64,000 nt of DNA from assembly GCA_041659565.1 (NCBI GenBank), contig JBAZXZ010000002.1:62001-126000 (forward strand), read 5' to 3'. The notes under the pieces are model-generated. The model worked only from the letters and a program-made list of their open reading frames with translations. It did no database searches and had not been told where the DNA came from. Shown here one piece after another: positions 11,901 through 22,787 of the stretch (positions are counted from its first letter, which is position 1; every line of letters begins with the position of its first letter). Both the position numbers and the translations under genes were made by a program. Source of the stretch: Altimarinus sp041659565. Lineage in GTDB: Bacteria; Patescibacteriota; Gracilibacteria; BD1-5; UBA6164.

Positions 11901-14796
11901 ATACATCTTGATCAGTAGTACTTAATGTTCAAACAACTGCTCAAGCTCATAGATTTTCATCTATTGTTGTTCAAGTTATTGCTATATCTGTTGGTGTTTC
12001 ATTTACATCATTTATTGTAACTGCAAAGTTTTTATCAAAACTTAAAGTTCCATCACTTACTCTTACACATATATTGTATGTATTTTTTGATTCATAGTTA
12101 AATATAGAATTATTTGATAGAGTTGTTCAAGTAATTGTAAAACTACTATCATCTACTCATCAAGTTGAACAAGCAAAATTATAAGTTAATCATCCATTAT
12201 TTTCTCAATCATCAGTTCAAGTCAAATCTCAAATTGTAGTTCATACTGATAAATTTTCATCTATTGTACTTCCACTCAATGTCAAATCACTCGGAGCTAG
12301 ATTTATATCATTTATGTTTATATTAAATTGTTTATCTGTAGACAATCATCCTGCATCTGTACTTCTAACCAAAATTGAATATAAAGGTTTTATTTCAAAA
12401 TCGCCATTAAACTCTGCTACTAAAGTACTTCCACTTATACTAAAACTAGAGTTATCATCACTTCCAGTTCAAGCTACAAATGTGTATGTATAAGTATCTC
12501 AAATATCTTGATCTATTGTATCGAAATCTCATACTGCTGTTCATACTCATAAATTCTCATCTATATTATTTGCACTTATACTTATATCTGTTGGTGTTTC
12601 ATTTATATTATTTACTGTAATTATTATAATTTTTTGTAAATTAAGTCATCCACTATCTTGTGTTTGAACTCTTATTGTATAACTACTATTTGCTTCATAA
12701 TCTGGATTAAAATCTGCAACTATAGAAGTTCCTGATAAACTAAATATAGAATTGTCATCACTTCAAGTTCATCAAACAAAACTATATGCAAAAGTATCTC
12801 CTACATCTTCATCTGTTGTAGTTAAATCTCAAACAACAACTCAAACTCATACATTTTCATCTATTGTACTTCCACTCAATGTTAAATCTATTGGAGCTTC
12901 ATTTAAATTATTTACTGTTATATTAAATTGTTTATCAAAAAACATTCATAAAGAATCAGTACTTCTAACAAGTATACTATATGTAGTTTTAGCTTCAAAA
13001 TTTATAATTCAATCAACAAATAATCAAGTTCAAGTTATACTAAAACTTGCATTATCATCACTTCATGTTCAAGCAACTAAAGTATATGTATGAGTATCTC
13101 AAACATCTTGATCTACACTACTTAAATTTCAAACTAAAGTTCAAGTTGCAACATTTTCATTTACATTGCTTCAACTAAGTAATATATCTGTAGGAGCTTC
13201 AGCAATATTATTTACTGTTATTGTAAATTGTTTATCTGTAGTTAATCATCAATTATCAGTACTTCTAAGTAAAATAGTATAAGAACTTTTTACTTCATAA
13301 TCTGGATCAAATACTGTAACTAAACTAGATCAGCTTATACTAAAACTTGTATTGTCATCACTTCCAGTTCATCATACAAATGTGTAAGAATGAGTTGCTC
13401 AAATATCTTCGTCAGTTGTAATTAAATCTCAAACTACAGCTCAAATTCATACATTTTCTTCTAAAGTTGTTCAACTTAAAGTTATATCTGTTGGTTGTTC
13501 ATTTACATCATTAATATAAATAGTAAATTCATTTTCAACTACAGTTGAATTTTCATCTATACTACTAATTCTAATATTATATGAATTTTTTATTTCATAA
13601 TTTGGATCAAATTGTGCTACTAAAGTAGTTCAACTTATAGTAAAGCTTCAATTATCTGCACTTCAAGTTCAAACTGCAAAATCATAAGTAAAAGTAGTTC
13701 CAGTTGAATGTACAGTTGAAAAATCTCAAACTGAAAATCAAACTCAAACATTTTCATTCATTCAAGTTCCTGATAAATCAATTCAAACTGTTGCTATATT
13801 AAGTGCATTTGTTGAAGAAAGGTAAGTTACATTTCAAGCATAATCTACTGCCTTAACACAAATATATTTTCAATTATTTAAAGTATCATTTATTGTAAAT
13901 GTATTTCAAGAAGTAAATACTTGGTCATATGTATCTGTACCATCACAAGTACTATCTGCTGAAAACCCATAATATAAACTTGTTGTATCTAGATAATCAT
14001 CTGTAGCTGTTATATTTATATCATCTGTTAAATTTGAAGTAGCTGATACATCATCTATAAATGTAATTACTGGAGCAGTTGTATCAACTATTATATTTGA
14101 AGTTAGTGAATATGGTAAAGTAAATCAAGATAAAGCATTTGTAGCATTATCAGTAAATACTAAACCTTGAATATCCAGAGTTCAACTTTGACCTGCTGAA
14201 ACTGTATAAGTTTTAGTATGAGAACTTAAAGCTCATGTATTTGAATCTAAATTCAGGATATTACCAGTACTAGTTCATAAATCAAAAGTTAAGCTATTTC
14301 AAATTCAACTTGAATCAAGATTTAATAAATTTACTGAGAAAGTAATATTATCTCATTCTTTAGCATATAATGAATTTGAATTACTTGATGAAACTGTAAT
14401 TGAGTTAAATTCAGGAACAGTCTTATCCAAAACATTTAAAATAAAATTTTGTTCATAAATTCAATTATCATCAACTGCTCTTATACATATATTATAAGAA
14501 CTTTGAGTTACATAATCTGGATCCTCATTTATTATAAGCTCATCACTTCATGCTCATCCGATACTAAATTTAGCATCATCTACTCAAGGAGTAGTACAAG
14601 GCATAGAATAAAAAATAGCTCAACTTGCATTATTTCAAGTAATAGTTGCTACTGGTGTTCATGATACAATTGTATCATCAATATCTGTTGTTGATAAACT
14701 TAAACTATCAACTGCAAGCAATCTAGCAATTCACAATAGAAATATTAAAATAGCACCTGCTAAATAGTATTTAGCCCTGGAATATGTATTGGTCAT
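5935..14796 (-). CDS. Giant cadherin-repeat surface protein (2953 aa)
   Basis: One 8.9-kb frame when TGA is Gly. It starts with a membrane or signal segment (residues 8-24, YYLAGAILIFLLGIARL). After an N-terminal region of about 400 residues come about 23 cadherin-like repeats of almost exactly 100 residues. Each has a variant of APTDISIS..IDEN, VGxFxTxDxD, SFSISGSTL and NDIN, residues that bind calcium between cadherin domains. Many repeats carry two cysteines (SLTCTTPG and SICARVSDG). A Thr/Gly-rich linker (TGTTTGTTTGTSTGTS) leads to a ~150-residue basic C-terminal domain of unknown fold. Likely a calcium-stiffened filament for adhesion to other cells. A consensus promoter lies upstream at 14919-14945. 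The partner is unknown. Confidence 0.9.
6590..13800 (-). repeat. Tract of 300-bp cadherin-coding repeats
   Basis: Recurring blocks stay in register at 300-bp steps across about 7 kb, for example GTAAATTGTTT-like segments near 9620, 11120 and 11720, and ACACATATATT-like segments near 6960, 7560, 8160, 8760 and 12060. The constant unit length implies duplication by recombination with few indels. A 600-bp higher-order period (Cys module plus non-Cys module) is visible over most of the tract and breaks between about 8900 and 10700. Confidence 0.85.
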
Positions 14797-14918
14797 ACTA
14801 AAAAAAAATTAAATAATAATTTATTTACTTGAAATTTTTGTTTTTGATTTTTGATTATTTTTTTATTTTATCGCTTATTTAAAGCATTTTTAAATTATTT
14901 TTATTTTAGTTTATATTG

Positions 14919-14945
14919 ATTATACTATTTTATATACTTTGTCAA
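14919..14945 (-). promoter_or_regulatory. Promoter of the giant cadherin gene
   Basis: On the minus strand TTGACA and TATAAT are separated by 15 bp, 123 bp upstream of the start codon. Both hexamers match consensus exactly, so transcription is probably strong with an untranslated leader of about 110 nt. Apart from this, the terminator at 14996 and the repeat at 15091, the gap 14797-15141 holds no gene. Confidence 0.7.
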
Positions 14946-14995
14946 GAGATTTTTAAAGTTTTTAATCTTTCTTTAACTATTATTTAAAAAACAAA

Positions 14996-15025
14996 AAATA
15001 AGTAACTCAAATTGGTTACTTATTT
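14996..15025. terminator. Hairpin terminator downstream of the amidase-SpoIID gene
   Basis: AAATAAGTAAC and GTTACTTATTT form an 11-bp stem with an 8-nt loop, 117 bp past the stop of the minus-strand hydrolase gene and before the cadherin promoter. Confidence 0.6.
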
Positions 15026-15090
15026 AAAGAATTATTTTTGTAAGCATTCTTACACTTAAGCAATGTTTAGTATATTTATTCAAACTAAAT

Positions 15091-15120
15091 GAATCCTTCA
15101 TTACTCTCAGGATGATAACA
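15091..15120 (-). repeat. Diverged partial copy of the palindromic repeat
   Basis: On the minus strand it reads TGTTATCATCCTGAGAGTAA then TGAAGGATTC, matching the left arm of the repeat inside the ABC-F gene (TTGTCATCCTGAGTGATAAC then GAAGGATC). It lies in intergenic DNA and no matching right arm was seen. Confidence 0.55.
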
Positions 15121-15141
15121 TCGAAAGTATATAATCTTCTG

Positions 15142-17103
15142 CTATATTTTTTTAACCTCTACACCTTTCAAAAAGTACTTTATAATCATATCCTCCGTCC
15201 ATCATTTTGAAGCTAAAAATGTAGCTCAAGCTCATGAAATTCCTACTCAATGCCCAAGCTTTGTTTTTCATACTGACCCAGGATCAAAAACACTTGATAA
15301 ATAGGGATAATTTACTTTTTTACAATCTGAATTATCCTTGCAATAATCTTTATAACTCAAAGTTTTTCAAGAGCTTTGTGTAAAATACCAAGGCTTTATT
15401 ATATCATCATTATAAGTAATTATTTGATCTTCGGTTTCATTAACTATCTTATTTATCTTTGGACTTCTTTGTTCTAAACTATATCATAAATATCTTTGAA
15501 ATTCATCTGGATTATCAGATCATTGGTAAGATTCTCATGGAAATTTCATTGCTTTTGTCATATACCATCTTGCATAAGTTCTTGCTGCTACTACTATAGT
15601 TTTGATTTTTTCAGAATTATCACTATCACTCACTTCTCAAAGTCATTTAAGATAATCTGATAAATAAAGCTTATTAACTACAAGTAATTTATTATCTTTT
15701 ACAGATAAAATAATATCTCATCTAAATTTATTATCATTGTATTTTTGCTCTTTATCCCAAGCAGGAATCCTATCCCAAGAACTTATCTCTAAATAAGATT
15801 CAGAATTAGAAGTTACTGTGATAGTATCTTGTAATAAACTATCATTTATAAGAAGTTTTCAAGAAGAAACTTTTATATCATATTCTCTATTTCATTTTTT
15901 TATTTTTATATTATTTTCATCTGGATATGATAATTTTATTGAGATTTTATTGTTTTTGTCATATCATAATGTTACAATTTTAGAACTTTCTTGTTTTTTT
16001 GATTTAATTTTTAATAAAACCATGGTTCTGAGATTTTTGTAAATCATACTATTTTTATACTCTCAAGGAGTACTTTTGTCAATTTTATAATCCAACAATG
16101 CAAGTGTTTTTAATAAATTATATTCTGATAATTTATCAAGTTTTATATCTAGTGCTGTTTTTACATTTGAAGTATTTTTATTTTTTACATAAGTAAATCA
16201 TCATGTTTTTATTTTTAACTCAGATTTTAAAGCTTGTAATTGCACATATAAAGCATTTCAAGGACAACTAGTATTACCAACATCTCTATGTCATACCAAA
16301 GTATCATCTTTATAATTTTCCAAATAAGATTTACAATTATCTCATACACAATCTTTATGATAATCATAAAGATTATTTAAATCAATTCAATATTTTTCTG
16401 ATAAATAAATAACAAGTTGTTTTAATGCTTCATATTGTTTATCTGTGATTTTTTCACTTCCATATTGTCAAATCAATGCGACTCCAACCGTTGAACGATT
16501 ATTCCGTATTGCTTGAGCTCAAACAACATAATCTCATCAAGCTCTTCATTCAAATATTTCTCAATTAAATCAAATAAGATAATTATACCCTATATCTCAC
16601 CATCATCTTGATAAAGTATGATATTTATATATGGACTTTATGGCATCATATGAACTTATTCAAGGAGCCGTATCTGTATGATGAACCACTATAGCTTTTA
16701 CATAATTTGTCTTTTGTATTGGCCAAACAAGCTCATGTCAATTCTCTGTACTTACAGTACTTGCCAGAGTATTATCACTTTTATAATTTGTACTTAAAAA
16801 ATCATTTATTGATTTTGTTTTTTCTCTTTGGTATTTTTCAGCAGCAGTTTCTTCCACAACATTTCACGATTCTAAATTTGTAAAGTAGTTTTTCCAAAAA
16901 TCATAATCTTTATATCTCCGAGTTTCTAGAGCTCACCATTCTGATCTAGATATTATTTTTATATCTGAAGCACAAACAACCCCAGAATATATAAAACCAA
17001 ATACAGAATACAAAAGAAAAATAACTAATAAAAAAATATTAGTCTTTAATAAACTAAAAAATGAAAAAAAATTAGATAAAAAAGTAATGTTTTTTTTACT
17101 CAT
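15142..17103 (-). CDS. Exported PGRP-type amidase fused to a SpoIID domain
   Basis: 653 residues with an N-terminal membrane or signal segment (IFLLVIFLLYSVFGFIYSGV, about residues 22-41). Residues ~138-285 are a PGRP/amidase_2 domain: AIVVHHTDT, YHTLSRGWGDIGYNYLI, FEGRAGG, VGVALIGQYG, and GHRDVGNTSCPG carrying the second zinc histidine and the cysteine ligand. Residues ~470-650 are a SpoIID/LytB domain: LYLSDYLKGLGEVS with the likely catalytic Glu, VVAARTYARGYM, DNPDEFQRYLGY and GHGVGISGAGA. The first activity cuts peptide from glycan and the second cleaves glycan strands. One chain would therefore do the joint job of the separate spore-engulfment proteins SpoIIP and SpoIID. It could serve self-wall remodelling or prey-wall lysis. 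Confidence 0.88.
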
Positions 17104-17212
17104 AGAGATTTTTGTGGTAAAATAATAATAGAACTTTAGAGCTTGGAATTTTAGAATCTTAAATTTCTAGAACTAATCCTCATTATCTCTAATATGTCCT
17201 AATCAATAATTT

Positions 17213-18286
17213 ATGTCTCAATCCATTATAAAATCATTTATAAAAATTACAATTTTAAGTTTAGTTTTTATTGTATTATTTCAAATATGAAATCAAGTAA
17301 TAAATGCTTGGTGGTGGAGTAGTGAAGAAAAAACGACAAATAGTGATACTTTTCAATCAATAGATAATTATTGATTTAGTGAAATCTGAGTAGCATTAAA
17401 TATAAATATATGAACAAAATTTTATGAATGAAAGAAAGATACAACTAATTATTTATATAATGAAATTATTCCTATTTCTATAATACAATCAGATAGAGCT
17501 AAAACAAATGAAGTACTAATCAAGAAAAACTTAGATGCTATAAAAGATTATATAAACATAGTTAAAGTAGATCCAAAATCTTACCTCGATTCTCTATCAG
17601 ATAGAAAAGAATCATATGATAGCCTAATGAATCAATTAAAAATAAGATATAAAACTTGATATGCTAATAGTAAAAATCTGGGTGTACAAATAGATACATT
17701 AACAAGTTATCTAGAACAATTAGATAATTCAATAAATAACACAAAACAAAGTATTGCTTTAAATATGAAAAACTATAATACCACATGACTTGGTAAAAAT
17801 ATAGATGATTTTATAACATTTAAAAATGACTATAATTCAGTTAGAGTATACTTAATTTTTTGTAATAGATTTCAAGCATATTATACTTTTTTAAATAATT
17901 ATAATAGGCAAACAATAACAACTCTAAGATTAAATGAAGATGCTATAATTAAAAATACTCATATAGTTATACCAAATTCATGAAGTAATCTAATAATAAA
18001 ACTCAATTTATTATATGAAGAATGAAGTTTACCTCAAGATATGCTTATCAATCAACAAACTACTAATATAGACACTACTACTATTGATAATTCTAGTCTA
18101 GAATATAACACTGACACATCTATAAATAATAATACTATTGGTAATTCTAGCCTAGAATTTAATACAGATACCTCTATAAATAATAATTACAACTGAATTT
18201 TCTGAGATCCTTTTAATTTAGAAGATAACAATACTCTAGATAGTACAAAACAAACTTGAAAAATAAATTTTGGATGACTAAAATAG
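17213..18286 (+). CDS. Exported hypothetical protein with internal tandem repeat (357 aa)
   Basis: No family recognised. It begins with a signal-like helix (KITILSLVFIVLFQIG, about residues 11-26) and a Trp cluster (NAWWWSSEE). The central ~200 residues are helical and charged (KKNLDAIKDYINIVK, LDSLSDRKESYDSLMNQLK, YLEQLDNSINNTKQS), suggesting a coiled coil. The C-terminus is Asn/Thr/Ser-rich and holds a duplicated unit (NSSLEYNTDTSINNN / NSSLEFNTDTSINNN) encoded at 18080-18187. Probably a cell-surface or periplasmic protein. It is divergent from the amidase-SpoIID gene, 109 bp apart. Confidence 0.7.
18080..18187 (+). repeat. 54-bp tandem duplication in the exported protein gene
   Basis: Two 54-bp copies, 18080-18133 and 18134-18187, differ at only a few positions and add 18 residues each. 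The length is a multiple of three, so copy-number change would keep the frame. Confidence 0.75.
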
Positions 18287-18314
18287 ATTCATTTAAGATA
18301 AATAATAAAAAATT

Positions 18315-18342
18315 TTGATTTTTAAAATTAATTCAATATAAT
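18315..18342 (+). promoter_or_regulatory. rpsO promoter
   Basis: TTGATT, 16 bp, TATAAT, 62 bp upstream of the rpsO ATG. A short hairpin in the leader (ATCTGG / CCGGAT, 18358-18377) could be an S15 autoregulatory site, but the stem is only 6 bp and this is speculative. Confidence 0.7.
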
Positions 18343-18404
18343 CAGTCAACTTAAATGATCTGGTGTATTTTCCGGATAAAATTTTATTTTTTAAAAATAC
18401 TGTT

Positions 18405-18677
18405 ATGACAATAACAAAAGATACTAAGAAAAAAATTATAGCTGATTATGCTGTAAAAAAATGAGATACATGATCTTCTGAAGTACAAATAGCTATTCTT
18501 ACAGCTAGAATAGAAAATCTAAAAGACCATTTAGCAGAACATAAAAAAGATAACCATTCAAGAAGATGAATTATCTTAATGGTAGCTAAAAGAAGAAAAA
18601 TGCTTAACTATTTGAAAGGAAAAAATCCTGAAAAATTTAGTGAAGTAGCACAAAAACTACAAATAAGAAAAGCTTAA
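18405..18677 (+). CDS. rpsO: 30S ribosomal protein S15
   Basis: 90 residues, the usual S15 length. It contains KKGDTGSSEVQIAILTARI, LKDHLAEHKKDNHSRRGI and KRRKMLNYLKGKNPEKFSEV, the conserved rRNA-binding helices. S15 binds 16S rRNA early in 30S assembly and contacts 23S at a bridge. The invariant glycines of the DTGS motif and of SRRG are TGA, direct support for UGA = Gly. No Shine-Dalgarno motif is seen before the ATG. Flanked by its own promoter and a strong terminator, so it appears monocistronic. Confidence 0.98.
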
Positions 18678-18683
18678 TTTAAT

Positions 18684-18733
18684 AAAGAACAAAAAAAGTA
18701 CTGAATTAAAATTCAGTACTTTTTTTGTTCTTT
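18684..18733. terminator. Terminator between rpsO and rel
   Basis: A long hairpin (AAAGAACAAAAAAAGTACTG with its complement) with a TAAA loop and runs of A and T on both flanks. It serves both convergent genes. Confidence 0.9.
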
Positions 18734-18751
18734 TATCTTTATTATAATTTT

Positions 18752-20959
18752 CTACATTACAATTTTTTCTACAAAAGAACTTATAAGATTCGTTCAAAAC
18801 TTCATTTTTATCCTTTCAACTAATCTATCTACAAGTAAATAATCATAATCCGGAACCTCCACCTTTATTTTTATTTCATGTTTATTAAATTCAAGTCTTT
18901 TAGAGTTAACCTGCTCAACATTTAATCACATAGAATAAATTATATCACTTAAATCTCTTAAAACTCAAATTTTATCTAGAAAAATAAATCATAAAGAAAC
19001 AACTATAGAATCATCTTCCTCTCATTTCCTATATGCTGGCAACAATCTCTCTTTATTTACATTTCATAAAATTGCACAATTTCTGTTATGTATAGTAATA
19101 ATTCATTTAGAATTTATATGTCCTACTATCTTATCTGGAATTTTTCATCAAATTATACATTTCTTACAAGCTTTATAATCAATTCATCTTTCTCATCAAA
19201 TAATTATTTCCTCTTTCTTATAATCAATATTTTCAATATCAATTATATTTCTCACATCATTTTTAATCTCTTTTTTTGAAATCATATTTTTCGATTTCAT
19301 AATCTTTCTTACAACAGAAGAAGGATTTACCGAAAAATTTCATATTTGTTCTAATATATTAAACCTCTCATCGAGATCATTTTCCCTATCATCAAGAATT
19401 CTTAATATAGATAATTCTTTATCAAGTGTTGGAAAAGATACTTTTTCTAAATATTTATTTAAAATATCTTTTCATCTTTCAGTATTTGTATCTTTATTTT
19501 CTCTTTTTAAATAACTTCTTATCCTTTCTTTAGCTCTTGTAGTTTTAACAAATGATAACCAAAATGGGCTTGGCTTCTTTGAGTTATCAGTAACTATTTG
19601 TACAACATCTCAATTCCCAAGTTCTTTATCTAAAGGATATATTTTTCAATCAACTTTTGCTAAAATAGTATGGTTTCAAATCTCTGAATGAATAGCATAA
19701 GCGAAATCAATAACTGTTGATCATGCTGGCAAATTAACTGAAAGTCATTTTGGAGTAAATACAAATATCCTATCTCTAAAAACATCTATTTTAAGAGATG
19801 ATATAAAATCACTGTTTCATAAACTTTCAGTTAATTCTTTCAATTCCTTTACCCAATCTATATCGTGAGCTATTTTACTTCATTTTTCTTTATATTCAAA
19901 ATGTGCAGCAACTCATATATCAGCATATTCATTCATATCGTAAGTTTTTATCTGAATTTCTGTTGGCTGTTGTCTAAATTCTTTTAAAAATCATATAATA
20001 GTTGTATGTAAACTTCTATATCAATTTGGTTTTGGCAATGCTATATAATCTTTAAATCTATTTGGTAATGGACTCCATTTATTATGTATAATTCAAAGAA
20101 CTTTATAACAAGTAGGAATATCTTGAACAAGAATTTTTATTCAAAATAAATCATACATAGAATCTATAGAATCAAATCATTTCTTTTTCATTTTTTTATA
20201 AATAGAATAAATTGATTTTACCCTATATGTAATTTTATAATCATCTACAGTTAGATCTAAAGCTTTTTCTATCTCTTCTTTAGAATTTTTATAAAAATAA
20301 TCTATATTTGTTTTATAATCTAGTAATTCTTTATTAATCCTTTTATATTCTGTTGGTTCAAGTATTTTAAAACATTCTTCTTCTAAATCATTTTTAATCG
20401 TAAATAATCATAACCTATCAGCTATAGGAGCATAAATATTTAAAGTTTCTAGAGATATTCTCTGTTGTTTATCTTTCTTTGGATGATATTTCAAAGTCCT
20501 CATATTATGAAGTCTATCAGAAAGTTTAATAAAAATAACCCTCAAATCTTGTGCCATTGCTATAAACATTTTTCTTAAACTTCATATATTTCTCTCTTCT
20601 CATACATATTTTATTTTTGATATTTTTTCCATTCATTCACACAAAAAAGCAACTTCATCTCAAAAAGTTGATTTAATTTCTTCTATAGTTCTAAAAGTAT
20701 CCTCTACAACATCATGAAGTAAGCAAGCTTGAATAGTTGATATATCTGGCCTCAAATCAAGCAATATAATAGTTGATTCAACAGGATGAACGATATAATG
20801 ATCTCAAGATAATCTTATTTGTCAATCATGAGCATCACGAGCAAAAGTATATGCTTTTAAAATACATTTTTCTATATCTTTTGCAGGTTTATCTGTCATA
20901 TAAGAAGTAGCTCTTTTTACTATTTCTTTAACTCTTTTATCAACTTTTGAATAATCCAT
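18752..20959 (-). CDS. RelA/SpoT-family (p)ppGpp synthetase/hydrolase
   Basis: 735 residues. The N-terminal HD hydrolase shows RLSGDHYIVHPVES, LLHDVVEDTF (~residue 80) and KLSDRLHNMRTL. The synthetase domain has YDLFGIKILVQD (~residue 270) and PKPNGYRSLHTTI. The TGS domain is at ~390-450 (DRIFVFTPKG, DFAYAIHSEIG). A C-terminal ACT domain follows (VVSLFIFLDKIGVL). The HDxxED and RxKD-region elements suggest both making and breaking of the alarmone, like Rel/SpoT. The presence of a full-length stringent factor in a reduced genome suggests it senses starvation. A clear promoter lies upstream at 21017-21044. Confidence 0.95.
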
Positions 20960-21016
20960 AAATTAGGAATTATGAAATAATCTATTATCTTTAGTATTTG
21001 GGTTTAAATCTTAATT

Positions 21017-21044
21017 ATTGTATCATTTTTTTGATTTTAGTCAA
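21017..21044 (-). promoter_or_regulatory. Promoter of the rel gene
   Basis: On the minus strand TTGACT, 16 bp, TACAAT, about 58 bp before the start codon. Confidence 0.65.
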
Positions 21045-21060
21045 AATAAAGTAAAATATA

Positions 21061-21088
21061 TTGCTTTTTAGCTAAAAATCATTAAAAT
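21061..21088 (+). promoter_or_regulatory. Promoter of the AAA-DUF4143 gene
   Basis: TTGCTT, 16 bp, TAAAAT, 41 bp upstream of the ATG at 21129. Only moderate matches to consensus. Confidence 0.4.
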
Positions 21089-21128
21089 AATATAAATTCA
21101 TAATATTATAATGTAACAAAAACACAAT

Positions 21129-22295
21129 ATGTTAAACTTTATTAATAAGAATCTAACTTATCTACAGAATTATCCTATCTTTAAAAATAATAATGATTTT
21201 ATAAAAGAAATGACTCTAAAATTGAATAAAGATAAAATCATAGTTATAACTGGAATGAGATGATTACATAAAACAAGTATAGTGAAAGAATTTTTAGAAA
21301 AAACAAAAAGTACAAATTATTTATATATAAATGATGAACTAGATCTACAAAACACTATAAAAGATGATAAAGATTTCTTTGAATTACTAAAAATTTATGA
21401 ACAAAAGTTTATATTTTGTAGTATCATAATACTACAAAATATAAATAAAGTAAAAAATATAAAACAATTAATTCTAGATTTATATAAAAGTAAAAAATAT
21501 AAAATAATTATACTATGAAATAATATTCATATAGACACAACGAAAGAATTAGAAATTCATAATGATATACTTATCCAAAATAATAACTTATCCATAATTG
21601 ATTGGCAAAATTATTTAACTTACTGAAATCTTCCAGAAGTTAAATTTTTAAATAATGATTATTTTAAAAAACTATTTTTAGATAATATAAAAAATAAAAT
21701 AGTCTTGCAAGATATAATTACCAATTATTCTATTAAAACTGTGATTTCATTATATCAAAGTATATCAAAAATAGCATTTTTAAATACAAATTTATCAATA
21801 AGAGAATTTCATAGAAACATAAAAGATGAATGAATCGATATTGCATTAGCAACTTTTATGGATTATATAGATTTCTTAGTTAATTCTAGATTACTAAAAA
21901 GATGTGTGATATATGATCTAAAACTTGATAAATCTATAAATACAAATGTTAAATATTATTTTACTGACTTGGGAATAAGAAATACTTTTGCTTGAGAAAA
22001 AATTGATAATAATATACTAGTTGAAAATATGGTCTATAATAATCTAATTACAAAATACACTGAAGTATATAATTGATTAAATGGTAGATTTGAATTTAGT
22101 TTTTATATAAGAGATGATAATTCTTGTATACATATAACTCTAGAAACAAATATACATGATATCAAAAAGGAAGTTAACAAACTAAATAAAATTGAATTAA
22201 AATGAGAGAAAGTTTTGATTTTATCACATCTCGATATGATAAATTATAAAGAAACTATAGATTGAGTGAAAGTTGTGGGGTTGAATAATTATTAG
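21129..22295 (+). CDS. AAA-family ATPase with DUF4143, degenerate active site
   Basis: 388 residues with the layout of the AAA_14/DUF4143 family: an N-terminal helix, a P-loop region, a middle segment and a C-terminal domain with YYFTDLGIRNTFAGE and NNILVENMVYNNL. The family P-loop is normally GxRRxGKT. Here it reads GMRGLHKTS, with His in place of the glycine before Lys. The usual Walker B LDEIQ is replaced by ILQNINK, with no acidic residue. ATP hydrolysis is therefore doubtful. Codon use is very AT-rich (many Asn, Lys and Ile). It precedes a DUF4258/DUF2283 pair by 79 bp. Family function is unclear, and some members accompany toxin-antitoxin-like genes. Confidence 0.8.
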
Positions 22296-22317
22296 TAAAA
22301 TTCTAGATTTTTTTTAT

Positions 22318-22344
22318 TTGATATATATAATATTTGATTATAAT
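22318..22344 (+). promoter_or_regulatory. Promoter of the DUF4258/DUF2283 pair
   Basis: TTGATA, 15 bp, TATAAT, 30 bp upstream of the ATG at 22375. Confidence 0.55.
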
Positions 22345-22374
22345 ATTAAGTAATACTAGAAAATTATATAGTTT

Positions 22375-22587
22375 ATGTGAATTTATTATACAAAACATAT
22401 ATTAGAAAGACTCTTACAAAGATGAATAGATAAAAAGTCTATTGAATATGTTTTAAGTAACTGAATCAATTACTTAAATGATGACTGATTTAGTATTCAT
22501 GAATGATCTATTAATTGAAAAAAATTGAGAATTATTACTCAAATAAAAAGTAAACATGTGATTTTAATTACTTCTTATTATATATAA
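22375..22587 (+). CDS. DUF4258-family small protein
   Basis: 70 residues. The pattern YYTKHILERLLQRGIDKKSIEYVL, then GSINGKKLRIITQ and HVILITSYYI is that of DUF4258, small proteins with an H...ERGI helix and a beta hairpin resembling RelE-like RNases. The second codon is TGA, so the gene is invisible under the standard code. It is followed after 2 bp by a DUF2283 gene, an arrangement often found in bacteria and suspected to be a toxin-antitoxin pair. No activity is established here. Confidence 0.75.
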
Positions 22588-22589
22588 AT

Positions 22590-22787
22590 ATGACTAATAT
22601 AACTTTTGATAAAGAAGCAAATGCTTGATACCTAAGTTTTTCAGATAACAATGTATCTAAAACAATTGCACTAAATAATAAAATAATATGTGATCTTGAT
22701 GAAACCTGAATGATAGTATGAATAGAATTTATTTGAATAAAAAAAGATGATTTTAGTAAAAATATTTCTAATTTGACCTTTAAATAA
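22590..22787 (+). CDS. DUF2283-family small protein
   Basis: 65 residues. ITFDKEANAGYLSFSD at the N-terminus, then VSKTIALNNKIICDLDETGMIVGIEFIGI is the DUF2283 signature (D.eaDalYi.l... v..D.D.nG.ivGIEil). It lies 2 bp after the DUF4258 gene and so is certainly cotranscribed. The partner gene suggests an antitoxin or immunity-like role, which is inference. Confidence 0.85.

Noticed and set aside
12752..13093. Plus-strand 113-codon frame
   Set aside because: It lies antisense inside the cadherin repeats and repeats with the same period, so it is a shadow of the minus-strand gene.
6590..13800. Regular repeats that might be a CRISPR array
   Set aside because: The period is 300 bp, units are diverged and fully coding, and there are no short identical repeats with unique spacers.
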